Position numbers and translations under genes: made by a program. Positions 10,192 to 19,369 of a DNA stretch of 64,000 bases are shown piece by piece. A model generated the notes under the pieces. That model did not search any database and was not told the origin of the DNA. It saw nothing but the letters and a program-made list of their open reading frames with translations. Source of the stretch: Mesostigma viride (lineage: Eukaryota; Streptophyta; Mesostigmatophyceae; Mesostigmatales; Mesostigmataceae); the NCBI GenBank assembly GCA_009746045.1, contig RPFO01001113.1, positions 64,501-128,500 of the forward strand. The letters are read 5' to 3'. The stretch's first letter is position 1. Each line of letters begins with the position of its first letter.

Positions 10192-11749
10192 AGTTACGTT
10201 AAATAGTGCCGGAACCTTTTGCCGCCTGAGGCAAATCGGTCCGTAACACTATTTTGCCCGGAATAACCACTTCCGAGCACCCAAGTTAATTCGGCCGAAT
10301 TAACTTGGGTGCTCGGAAGTGGTTATTCCGGGCAAAATAGTGTTACGGACCGATTTGCCTCAGGCGGCAAAAGGTTCCGGCACTATTTAACGTAACTAAA
10401 ACCTGGCCTCGTGGAGGGGGGACGAAGAGCCCGAGACATCCGCCTAGGCCGCTGAGCACGCACCACTAAATGCGCCGGAGCTGCCTCAGTGAGGATTCGA
10501 ACCCCTGACCTCCAAGGTGCACAGGTTTTAGTTACGTTAAATAGTGCCGGAACCTTTTGCCGCCTGAGGCAAATCGGTCCGTAACACTATTTTGCCCGGA
10601 ATAACCACTTCCGAGCACCCAAGTTAATTCGGCCGAATTAACTTGGGTGCTCGGAAGTGGTTATTCCGGGCAAAATAGTGTTACGGACCGATTTGCCTCA
10701 GGCGGCAAAAGGTTCCGGCACTATTTAACGTAACTAAAACCTGGCCTCGTGGAGGGGGGACGAAGAGCCCGAGACATCCGCCTAGGCCGCTGAGCACGCA
10801 CCACTAAATGCGCCGGAGCTGCCTCAGTGAGGATTCGAACCCCTGACCTCCAAGGTGCACAGGTTTTAGTTACGTTAAATAGTGCCGGAACCTTTTGCCG
10901 CCTGAGGCAAATCGGTCCGTAACACTATTTTGCCCGGAATAACCACTTCCGAGCACCCAAGTTAATTCGGCCGAATTAACTTGGGTGCTCGGAAGTGGTT
11001 ATTCCGGGCAAAATAGTGTTACGGACCGATTTGCCTCAGGCGGCAAAAGGTTCCGGCACTATTTAACGTAACTAAAACCTGTGCACCTTGGAGGTCAGGG
11101 GTTCGAATCCTCACTGAGGCAGCTCCGGCGCATTTAGTGGTGCGTGCTCAGCGGCCTAGGCGGATGTCTCGGGCTCTTCGTCCCCCCTCCACGAGGCCAG
11201 GTTTTAGTTACGTTAAATAGTGCCGGAACCTTTTGCCGCCTGAGGCAAATCGGTCCGTAACACTATTTTGCCCGGAATAACCACTTCCGAGCACCCAAGT
11301 TAATTCGGCCGAATTAACTTGGGTGCTCGGAAGTGGTTATTCCGGGCAAAATAGTGTTACGGACCGATTTGCCTCAGGCGGCAAAAGGTTCCGGCACTAT
11401 TTAACGTAACTAAAACCTGTGCACCTTGGAGGTCAGGGGTTCGAATCCTCACTGAGGCAGCTCCGGCGCATTTAGTGGTGCGTGCTCAGCGGCCTAGGCG
11501 GATGTCTCGGGCTCTTCGTCCCCCCTCCACGAGGCCAGGTTTTAGTTACGTTAAATAGTGCCGGAACCTTTTGCCGCCTGAGGCAAATCGGTCCGTAACA
11601 CTATTTTGCCCGGAATAACCACTTCCGAGCACCCAAGTTAATTCGGCCGAATTAACTTGGGTGCTCGGAAGTGGTTATTCCGGGCAAAATAGTGTTACGG
11701 ACCGATTTGCCTCAGGCGGCAAAAGGTTCCGGCACTATTTAACGTAACT
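10192..11749. mobile_element. Five-palindrome array with four tRNA-like spacers
   Basis: An exact 338-bp period: palindromes at 10192-10397, 10530-10735, 10868-11073, 11206-11411 and 11544-11749 (206 bp each), separated by 132-bp spacers. The unit begins AGTTACGTTAAATAGTG and ends CACTATTTAACGTAACT. The whole array is flanked by ATCTC (10187-10191 and 11750-11754), so it entered, or grew from, a single insertion in the LINE. Spacers 1 and 2 are in one orientation and spacers 3 and 4 in the other. There is no coding capacity; apparent frames are translations of the palindrome. The organisation (terminal repeat - short interior - terminal repeat, 5-bp duplication, solo forms elsewhere) recalls a miniature LTR element, but with palindromic terminal repeats. 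Confidence 0.9.
11033..11121 (+). other. tRNA-like segment spanning palindrome arm and spacer
   Basis: The spacer contains GGTTCGAATCC (11100-11110), a perfect eukaryotic B box, inside a T-arm-like stem. It is preceded by AGGTC, a common tRNA variable loop, and followed by CTGAGGC and A. The seven bases GCCTCAG at 11033-11039, in the palindrome arm, pair perfectly with CTGAGGC at 11114-11120 as an acceptor stem would. The D arm is poor and no paired anticodon stem is visible, so this is a tRNA-derived 3' half rather than a working tRNA. The same arrangement exists for all six spacers: 10398-10529, 10736-10867 and 13441-13572 on the minus strand; 11074-11205, 11412-11543 and 13779-13910 on the plus strand. 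Confidence 0.55.
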
Positions 11750-13234
11750 ATCTCAGGCACCCCCAGTGAACGCCTTGAGATTTGGTTCAGCTCCCAGGCC
11801 ATACTATCAGGGGCCCCTGGCCCGCCCCCCCCGCTTGACCCCGCTGCAGCTGCACGCCCTGCGGCCAGCCGAGGCGGCCCCATCGAGCCCCCGCAGGCGC
11901 CCACCAGCGAGACGGACTACCTGGTCCCACCGCTCTCCGGCCCCCTGGGGGACGGCCCCCACGACGAGTGGACTCCCCAGGAATGGGCTGCTGCCATCTC
12001 CACCCTCCGCAATGATGCTGCCATGGGAGTGGACAATATTTCACCGGAGGTGGTTAAGATGCCTGAGCTTGAGCCCTTCCTCCGGGGTGTTTGCAACCGG
12101 ATTCTACGAGATGGCCTCCCCCCGCCGACGTATTGGAAGACCGCTGTACGGGTCATGCTCTACAAGGGCAAGGAGTCCGCCGCGGATACCGGCAACTACC
12201 GCGGCGTATGCCTCCAAAGCTGCGTGCTGAAAGTCTTCATGCGTCTCCTGCTGAACCGCATGCGCGCCAGCCTCGATCCCCACCTAGGTGAGTCCCAGAT
12301 GGGCTTCCGTGTTGGTCGCAATTGTGTTATGGTCACTATTACCGCGCGCCGCCTGATCGAGGAAGTGGGTCGCCTGGCCCCCGGCCTCTTGCCATTGCTA
12401 TTGATCTTCGTGGATTACACCAAGGCATTCGATACGGTTACCTGGGACGCCCTGTGGGTGGTCCTTCACCTGTTCCGTGTCCCATCGTACATCGTTGAGA
12501 TCATCCGCCAGTTCTATGAAGGGTCCCAAGCCCAGGTCCGTACCGCCGACGGCGTCACTCCGGCGTTCCCCCTGCACACCGGGGTGTGGCAGGGCTGTGT
12601 GCTCTCCCCATATCTATTCATCATTATGGTGGACTATATTATGCGGCGTGCACAAGCCCGCTTCGCCCGGGTGGAGGGGCGGCTGGGGCGCCCGCCGGGG
12701 ATCGAGATCACGGAGTACGCCAGCTACGGCGGGGTTGACCCACCCTACCGCCTGAGCGATCTGATCTACGCTGATGACACGACACTCGTGGAAACCCCAG
12801 AGTCAGCCCAACTGTGGCTAGACAGCTTATCACTGGAAGCGCGGGCGGTGGGGCTTATGATCAGCAAGAAAACGGAGGTCATGGCCATCGGCTTCCCTGC
12901 TGGGATAGCCCCACCCACCCTCCTCTTGCTGGACGGCAGCCCTGTCCCCCCGGCGACTCGCTTCAAGCTCCTTGGCAGCTGGCTTCCCTCCACGGCCGAC
13001 GACATCAACACCCGCATTGGCCAGGCCTGGGCGGCCCTCCGCCGCCTCGACAGGTTCTGGACCTGTCGCTACCTGAGTGAGCGACGCAAGCGCATTCTGT
13101 TCAAGGCCCTTGTCCTCAGCATCCTCCTTTATGGCTGCGAGGCGTGGACCCTGGACCAGGCGCTGAGCCAGCAGCTTGACGGCACCGTCACTCGAATGCT
13201 CCGTCATATCCTCGGCGTCCGCTACCAAGAACGC

Positions 13235-14116
13235 AGTTACGTTAAATAGTGCCGGAACCTTTTGCCGCCTGAGGCAAATCGGTCCGTAACACTATTTTGC
13301 CCGGAATAACCACTTCCGGGCACCCAAGTTAATTCGGCCGAATTAACTTGGGTGCCCGGAAGTGGTTATTCCGGGCAAAATAGTGTTACGGACCGATTTG
13401 CCTCAGGCGGCAAAAGGTTCCGGCACTATTTAACGTAACTAAAACCTGGCCTCGTGGAGGGGGGACGAAGAGCCCGAGACATCCGCCTAGGCCGCTGAGC
13501 ACGCACCACTAAATGCGCCGGAGCTGCCTCAGTGAGGATTCGAACCCCTGACCTCCAAGGTGCACAGGTTTTAGTTACGTTAAATAGTGATGGAACCTTT
13601 TGCCGCCTGAGGCAAATCGGTCCGTAACACTATTTTGCCCGGAATAACCACTTCCGGGCACCCAAGTTAATTCGGCCGAATTAACTTGGGTGCTCGGAAG
13701 TGGTTATTCCGGGCAAAATAGTGTTACGGACCGATTTGCCTCAGGCGGCAAAAGGTTCCATCACTATTTAACGTAACTAAAACCTGTGCACCTTGGAGGT
13801 CAGGGGTTCGAATCCTCACTGAGGCAGCTCCGGCGCATTTAGTGGTGCGTGCTCAGCGGCCTAGGCGGATGTCTCGGGCTCTTCGTCCCCCCTCCACGAG
13901 GCCAGGTTTTAGTTACGTTAAATAGTGATGGAACCTTTTGCCGCCTGAGGCAAATCGGTCCGTAACAATATTTTGCCCGGAATAACCACTTCCGGGCACC
14001 CAAGTTAATTCGGCCGAATTAACTTGGGTGCCCGGAAGTGGTTATTCCGGGCAAAATAGTGTTACGGACCGATTTGCCTCAGGCGGCAAAAGGTTCCATC
14101 ACTATTTAACGTAACT
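13235..14116. mobile_element. Three-palindrome array with two tRNA-like spacers
   Basis: The same 338-bp organisation as the array at 10192: palindromes at 13235-13440, 13573-13778 and 13911-14116, spacers at 13441-13572 and 13779-13910 in opposite orientations. The array is flanked by AACGC (13230-13234 and 14117-14121), so it is an independent insertion in the same LINE. Palindromes 2 and 3 carry GATGG in the left arm and CCATC in the right arm where the other array has GCCGG and CCGGC, so both arms changed together. Confidence 0.9.
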
Positions 14117-14753
14117 AACGCCGCACCCGGGGCGAGCTCTACTGCGAGCTCCCTCTTGTCACCCATACCATCCGACACCGCCGCCTCCTCTTTGCCGGCC
14201 ATCTTGCCCGCACAGACCAGGTGAATACCGATGTGGGCCCTGCCGGGGGGCTTAAGACGGGCCAACCAGGTAGACACCTCCTCCTATGGCAGGGTCCCCT
14301 TGTCCCATCGCAACCCACTGGCAAACTTGCGCGCGCCGGGCACCGGCGCGGCGCGACCCGGACCTATGTGACACAACTGCTTGAAGATGCAGGGCTTCTG
14401 GGACTATCCGTACTCCGCGCCCGCATGATTGACAAGGAGAAATGGGCTGCCATCTGCGATAAGCACCTTCCCGAGGGGTATGCTCCTGTTTTCTCCCCAC
14501 GGGCCCCGCGGCCCGTTGCTAGCCAGGGTAGAAGTCTGCAGGTGGAGGTTATTGGTCCTGAGGATAGCCGCTACACTACTGCCTCGTCTGCCATTACAGT
14601 AGAGGACAGCTCGGATGAGGATTACATCCCCATCTAGTGCTTAACGGTTGGGGGATGATGCAGACGATATTTGTTTAAACTTTTGTGTAATTATTTTTCT
14701 AATGAGATTAGCATAGTACTCCGTGGCATGCCTTTGCGCATGACACGCAACTA

Positions 14754-14777
14754 CTTACTTACTTACTTACTTACTTA
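14754..14777 (+). repeat. ACTT microsatellite tail of the LINE
   Basis: About six ACTT units lie about 115 bases after the ORF2 stop. Short tandem tails of this kind mark the 3' end of several LINE clades instead of poly(A). Confidence 0.75.
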
Positions 14778-15939
14778 TGCAAACAGCGCTGGTGAGGCCG
14801 CTGCAGCCGCTTTCATACGTCAATGGACGACGCATGGAGCGTCTGTCCGGCCAGATTTGCGGGCTGCATCGCTTCCGGACAACTTGAAAACGCCGAGCTT
14901 GAACAGCTTTTCTAATGCAGCCACGTTCAGCGCCAGCGCATATGCGTGCCTAGTGATCCCGGGTGTGAGGGGTGTGAAAGGTAAGTGCGTCCTGGTGGTA
15001 GTAAGGTAATGGCATCGATTTGCTTGTGATATCGTCAGTTTTTAGCTGCCTATCGGCGCCTAGTGCCGATGTGACGTAAGGCAGGTTACAGTACTTCGTG
15101 CAGTGCTCTGCGGCTGGCCCCCGCCTTATAGACATGTTTGCTTTCCATAACAAGCATGGCAGTTCCTGCCATGCTGGCCATGTCTCAGGCAACCCTTGCA
15201 AAGCCCGAAATCAAGCTAAGAGGTCTAGTAGGCTGTGCAAATGTTGTCCAGTTATGCTTGTATATCTTGCCATGTGCTGTTCATCTGCTGCCGCGGCAGC
15301 AAACCCCTGTCAGAATATACCGTAACAACCTAGATATTGGGGCTATGTGAGTGAAGCTACGCGCTTGGAAGGTCACACCTATCATTATAATGCATGATCC
15401 TTGTGCGTGTTTGTAATAGAGGCTTTGGATTCCTCATGGTTACGTGCAATACCCATGGCAGGCTATTGCTGCCTGCAGTGCTGCGCGACAGCCCCGGCCG
15501 TGCAAGTGTGTGTGAGGGGTCCCTTGGGGAGCATGCCATGTCATGCCATGCTTACCATGTCGTGGGGGAACCTCGTAAGGTCCAAAAGACACGTTACATG
15601 CAGATGGAACTGAGTACTGACGCCTTTTGGTCGCTTGTATCTATGGTCATGTTGTGTTGATGGTGCCGTCGCAGCGACAACCTGTTTTATTAACCATATC
15701 AAATCATAATTAAATATGTATTAGGGCTATATGACTGATGTTAAGTGCTGGGAACCCCGAAACAATCATAATAATGCATGGCCTTCACTCATATTTGGAA
15801 TAAAGTTTGTTGGCTCATTGTAATTACATGCAACACCCAATTTATGAAAAGGCCTCAATTGAGGCCTTTTTCCAGGTAGATAGACAAAAGTGGTATGCGC
15901 CGGAACAGGGCCGTGCACGCGCCGGGCTTGACACGCTGT
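14778..15939. repeat. Degenerate ~385-bp tandem duplication, no gene
   Basis: Two diverged units lie between about 15140 and 15835: AATGCATGATCCTTG near 15390 matches AATGCATGGCCTTCA near 15775, and CTAGATATTGGGGCTATGTG matches ATTAGGGCTATATGACTG about 390 bases later. The stretch 14778-15140 shows nothing recognisable. The last ~90 bases (AGGCCTCAATTGAGGCC palindrome at 15849 onward) are the left flank of the gypsy insertion and continue at 41763. Confidence 0.4.
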
Positions 15940-16504
15940 TGTTACATCCTAAATTTCTACCTCCACCTCTACCTCTACTGGGCCTGATACTACCTAAATT
16001 GGTCAGGCCTCCTCTACTCAAACCCCTAGCGAAAGACGAACGAGACGGAGCTGATCTCAATGCATTCACGTATGTACTGCTATAATACGCCATACAACCA
16101 TTTACCCGAACCCGTTTATTCCAGGAATAGAGGAAGGAAACACACTACACTGCCGTGACCCAAGCCTATATGTGTTAATTCATTTAACACACGCCGAGTG
16201 ACCACACGAAGGGGAGAACGTGCATAAATGGTCACCAACGGTCCATCATGCTCGGGCCGACCTGGCCCTCGCCTATACCGACCACAGGCAGATGCACAGA
16301 TGCACGCTGGTCCACTACATTCTACCAAAGGATAAGGACCACTAATAAAGCACGCGGCGCGGCGCCCAAAAGCACCCAATGTACCACAGTACTGTTACGA
16401 GGACAATAATGTCCCAGTAGGAACTACACGTAAACCTAGGAACAACCGAGGCAAAGGACCTAATTTACGTCCGTAACTACAGCAAATTGTTACGCGACGT
16501 AACA
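15940..16504 (-). repeat. 3' LTR of the gypsy element
   Basis: 565 bp, from TGTTACATCCTAAATTTCTA to TTACGCGACGTAACA, nearly identical to the split LTR at 34280-41757. The preceding five bases GCTGT match those after 41757. Confidence 0.9.
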
Positions 16505-16516
16505 CCTCCCCCCCCA
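16505..16516 (-). promoter_or_regulatory. Polypurine tract of the gypsy element
   Basis: On the minus strand the bases immediately before the 3' LTR are TGGGGGGGGAGG, a purine run where plus-strand DNA synthesis would be primed. Confidence 0.75.
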
Positions 16517-16869
16517 TAAAGGTAGGGAGCCCTCTCCCTACGCACGGGGAGGAAACCAAAGGGGTAGGGAAAACCTAATGCACCCAGCACACACCAACAC
16601 AATCGACAGGCCATCCAAGATACAAAGCACCAACATGTTAACTCGGTTCCACCACCACGCCGGGTGGTGTAGGGTTAGCCAGCACCAAGCCTGGTGGGAG
16701 GTTCCCCTAACTGCCTGGAACGGAGTCCTTGCCGGGGGGGGACGGCACTGGGCAGGACACACAGAGTAAACAAATCAGTACCAAGGACCAAGAACGACCA
16801 ATCAACTGGCCAGAATATGAGGGCGACTCTATATACCGGAGGGACAACACCCTCAGGTCGGGCCTCTAT

Positions 16870-18744
16870 CTAGTGGCCATCAGTCTGGTAAGTGCCACGC
16901 GAGGCCAGCAGAACATCCAGATACGCCTGGTAATGGGCCACCTCATCGGCATTGTCATGCCTATCGACAGTGAGGAAAACATCGGCCCACACGCCATCAG
17001 GAAAAAGGCCCAGGAAGGCCCAGTAATACCTATGCTGCGTAAGAACGACCTGGCCACGGGCCCAGTCCAGGAAGCCACAGGCAAAGAGGCGTAGGAAGGG
17101 CTCTACCGCGATCAAGCAGAGAGCCCGCAGGAGTAGGCGATGGTACCGGATCCGAGGACGCAAACCCGTCGGGAAAAACAGATCTACCAGGGGCTCCACG
17201 TTAGACGGCCACATCCGGATGTGCCGAACCTCACGTGAGCGCCACCGACGAGAACACTGTCGCGACCCGAACGTCTCGAGGTAGTCGCTAGCCCGAGGAG
17301 GAGGATGGCCACGGGAGTCCAGACCCTGACCCGGGATAGGCGCTGGACGACGGGCATCCCACTCCAGGATGGGCTGGAGAACCGTGCTGTACGTAGCACC
17401 CGGCACCGCAGGAAACTCTACCGTAAGGGCATCTGAGGCCATAATGCCCAGCGGCGGAGGGTAAGCCCACTGGAACCCACCGTAGGTGTCCAAGTCATTG
17501 TGACGCCTAGCCCAGCGATACAGAACGCGCCGAACCAGGATCTCGCCCTGGAACACAGGATCAGCTAAAATAACCATATCGAAAGGAGGCCGATCAGTCT
17601 CAATGGGTAGGCCACGGTCCCGCGGCGCCCGACACACCTGGGAGAACCCGTAGGACATGGACGAAATGGCAAGCTCGGCGGAGGCGCGCGGCAGGTCACA
17701 CTGTCGGCAGGCGAGCGCAGACATACCGTACCCAGGGACGGGCGTGTCGCGCGACTCCGGCGTCGCATGCACCACAGAAGGGGCCCGGTCCCGATCGCCC
17801 TGAGACAACTCCCGGAGGGAATCAGCCGCGCGGGTGGCGCGAGGATCAGGGCCGCTGGCCCGAACAACCGCAGCCAAAGACCGCGAGGACGAAGGGGCAG
17901 GGGCCGACACAGGGGTAGGAGCCTGCACAGGCACAGGCGGCGCCGGTACCACAGGAGGCCGCGACGGGCCCGCTGCCGAAGGAGGTCGCGACGGACCCGC
18001 CACCGCATCTGGCGCTCCGGTCTCCGGTGGAGGCGCACCCTCAGGCCACATGTTGAAAATAGGACCCGTAGGGACAGGCAATCCAGCATAGGACTGATTA
18101 CCATCTAAGCTCCAGTCGGGCACAGGGATCCTTTGCGGGGGACCACCCTCCCATAGTCTGGGAAGCCCACTCGTCTCACCAAAGAAACCCCGAACTGGCT
18201 GCGATGGCGCGGCAGGAGGCTCGGGGGCCGCGACGGCGAGCGCGGCCGCAGGGGCAGAAGACTCGCGCGAAGGCGCAGGGGTGTCGGTCACAGGCGCAGA
18301 GGCAACCGGAGGTGTAGGGGCCGCAGCAACAGAGGAAACCGCAGCGACCGAGGGCTCACCTAGCGTAGGCGAAGCCGTCGTCGCCGAGGCAACTGGAGGG
18401 GTAGAGGGCACGGATGCAACAGACACCCCACCTGGCGTGGCTGGAGCATGCGACTGGGACGCGAGGAAGGCTCCAAATGCCGAGGCCAGGGACTGGATCT
18501 GGGCCTGCATCGCAGAAACCGTAGACGCCAGCTGGTCAGGCTCGCGATCCGAGCCCAGAGGGGTAGGCTCCACCGAAACGTGCCGGGTCGACCGTGGTGA
18601 AGACGGGACAGGGGAAGGAGCCGACACCGAGGCGGAGGACGCTGCACTTGAAGCCGAATACTCTGGAGTGTACTGTGCCTCAACTGGTGCGTCCGTAGGG
18701 GAAGGGACACCATGTGCTACAGTTAATATGACTGTTATGTCCAA
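16870..18744 (-). CDS. Extra gypsy ORF of unknown function
   Basis: Up to 624 codons on the same strand as Gag and Pol, lying between Pol and the polypurine tract. The first ~300 residues are low-complexity Pro/Ala/Ser/Val with a short coiled-coil-like stretch (STVSAMQAQIQSLASAFGAF near residue 75). The last ~300 are globular, rich in Arg, Trp and Tyr, with a CRQCD motif near residue 345. I recognise no family: no transmembrane helix, nuclease or envelope motif is visible. The upstream codon is TTG, so the true start is uncertain and may depend on splicing. Its preserved length suggests recent selection or youth. It could be a second structural protein or a captured host gene. Confidence 0.6.
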   Translation of the reverse strand: MDITVILTVAHGVPSPTDAPVEAQYTPEYSASSAASSASVSAPSPVPSSPRSTRHVSVEPTPLGSDREPDQLASTVSAMQAQIQSLASAFGAFLASQSHAPATPGGVSVASVPSTPPVASATTASPTLGEPSVAAVSSVAAAPTPPVASAPVTDTPAPSRESSAPAAALAVAAPEPPAAPSQPVRGFFGETSGLPRLWEGGPPQRIPVPDWSLDGNQSYAGLPVPTGPIFNMWPEGAPPPETGAPDAVAGPSRPPSAAGPSRPPVVPAPPVPVQAPTPVSAPAPSSSRSLAAVVRASGPDPRATRAADSLRELSQGDRDRAPSVVHATPESRDTPVPGYGMSALACRQCDLPRASAELAISSMSYGFSQVCRAPRDRGLPIETDRPPFDMVILADPVFQGEILVRRVLYRWARRHNDLDTYGGFQWAYPPPLGIMASDALTVEFPAVPGATYSTVLQPILEWDARRPAPIPGQGLDSRGHPPPRASDYLETFGSRQCSRRWRSREVRHIRMWPSNVEPLVDLFFPTGLRPRIRYHRLLLRALCLIAVEPFLRLFACGFLDWARGQVVLTQHRYYWAFLGLFPDGVWADVFLTVDRHDNADEVAHYQAYLDVLLASRGTYQTDGH

Positions 18745-18768
18745 GCTCTAAAAGAGAAGAAAGGGCTG

Positions 18769-19369
18769 GAGTTAATATTGCCTGGCAAGCAATATTATTC
18801 TACTAAGCTACTTGCTACTTGGCTTGTAGAGATTCTACTTCCGGTTACTACAATCCAGAAACGGGTTCATTCTGATGAGTATTGCTCGAGATATGAGCAA
18901 GATACTGTTCTACTACATTCTACTTGGATTCAGTGATTCTACGGTGGTTCTTCAAGTGACGCGTGGCATACGACGTCTTGTCACAGTGTACGATAGGACA
19001 TTTAGTCTCCGACACTGCGGTCTATTCAATGCTATTGATTAGACGTAACAAATAGTGACAGGACTTGTGCGACAGGACAATGATGTGACTATTTATGGAT
19101 AACGAGTCGAGATCTGCTGGTCCAGAGTGAAGGACAGCAATATTGTGAGATGATCTGTCCTATCAGTCATCTGGATGTGACTGCGTCACAATTAGTATAT
19201 AACGAGCAGGAAGCTGCCACTTGGTAGCACCACTTTCCCTGCACCTGTGTCCTCGCACCTTTGGCGACGGTTCTCACGTGCTTCGTGCATTCTGTGCTGG
19301 TAGCCATAACCAGCAACGTAAACCTATTGATTAATATAACTACTTCCTCTGTAGATATTAATCAGTACA
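18769..19369 (+). mobile_element. Possible solo LTR between the two extra gypsy ORFs
   Basis: A non-coding 600-bp block flanked by GGCTG on both sides (18764-18768 and 19370-19374). It begins GAGTTAATATTGCC with a small hairpin (AATATTGC..GCAATATT) and contains TATATAACGAG near 19197 and GTAAACCTATT near 19318, features shared with the better supported solo LTR at 48398-48880. The ends are not the usual TG..CA, so boundaries are tentative. Confidence 0.4.

Larger units (their letters stand above)
8579..14637 (+). pseudogene. LINE ORF2: AP endonuclease + reverse transcriptase
   Basis: Three coding blocks (8579-10191, 11755-13234, 14122-14637), about 1,200 codons in total, belong to one protein. 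Block 1 holds the endonuclease-exonuclease-phosphatase fold: YNVRTL near residue 110, VQEHRR near 142, VDANAT, LDYILV and the catalytic-type SDHRMV near 357. Block 2 holds the reverse transcriptase: a GFRVGRN segment, FVDYTKAFD at about 12408-12434 and the YADD active site at about 12766. Block 3 has the C-terminal RRLLFAGHLAR segment seen at the end of many LINE polymerases. The frame reads straight across each 5-bp duplication, so only the two insertions break it. By family role the protein nicks target DNA and primes reverse transcription there. Confidence 0.9.
8029..14777 (+). mobile_element. AP-endonuclease LINE, interrupted by two palindrome arrays
   Basis: A non-LTR retrotransposon with ORF1 (8029-8502), ORF2 (8579-14637), and a 3' tail of ACTT repeats ending near 14777. 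The 5' end is not defined; 8029 is the first codon of the recognisable ORF1. Two later insertions (10192-11749 and 13235-14116) split ORF2, and each is bounded by a 5-bp duplication, so the two breaks are simple to see. The copy could not make full-length ORF2 as it stands. Confidence 0.85.

Noticed and set aside
11074-11205. A functional tRNA gene in the spacer
   Set aside because: The T arm and acceptor match are good, but no paired anticodon stem or proper D arm can be formed.
10192-11749. Array as a pure assembly artefact of hairpin reads
   Set aside because: Three separate loci with different 5-bp duplications and paired sequence variants show the element is real, although exact copy number in each array could still be affected.
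10192-14116. CRISPR-like array (regular palindromic repeats with spacers)
   Set aside because: Repeats are 206 bp, spacers are all the same 132-bp sequence in two orientations, and target duplications show transposition into a eukaryotic LINE.
17767-18751. Plus-strand frames opposite the 624-codon gypsy ORF
   Set aside because: Composition mirrors the GC-rich Pro/Ala coding strand; orientation of all other gypsy genes supports the minus-strand frame.
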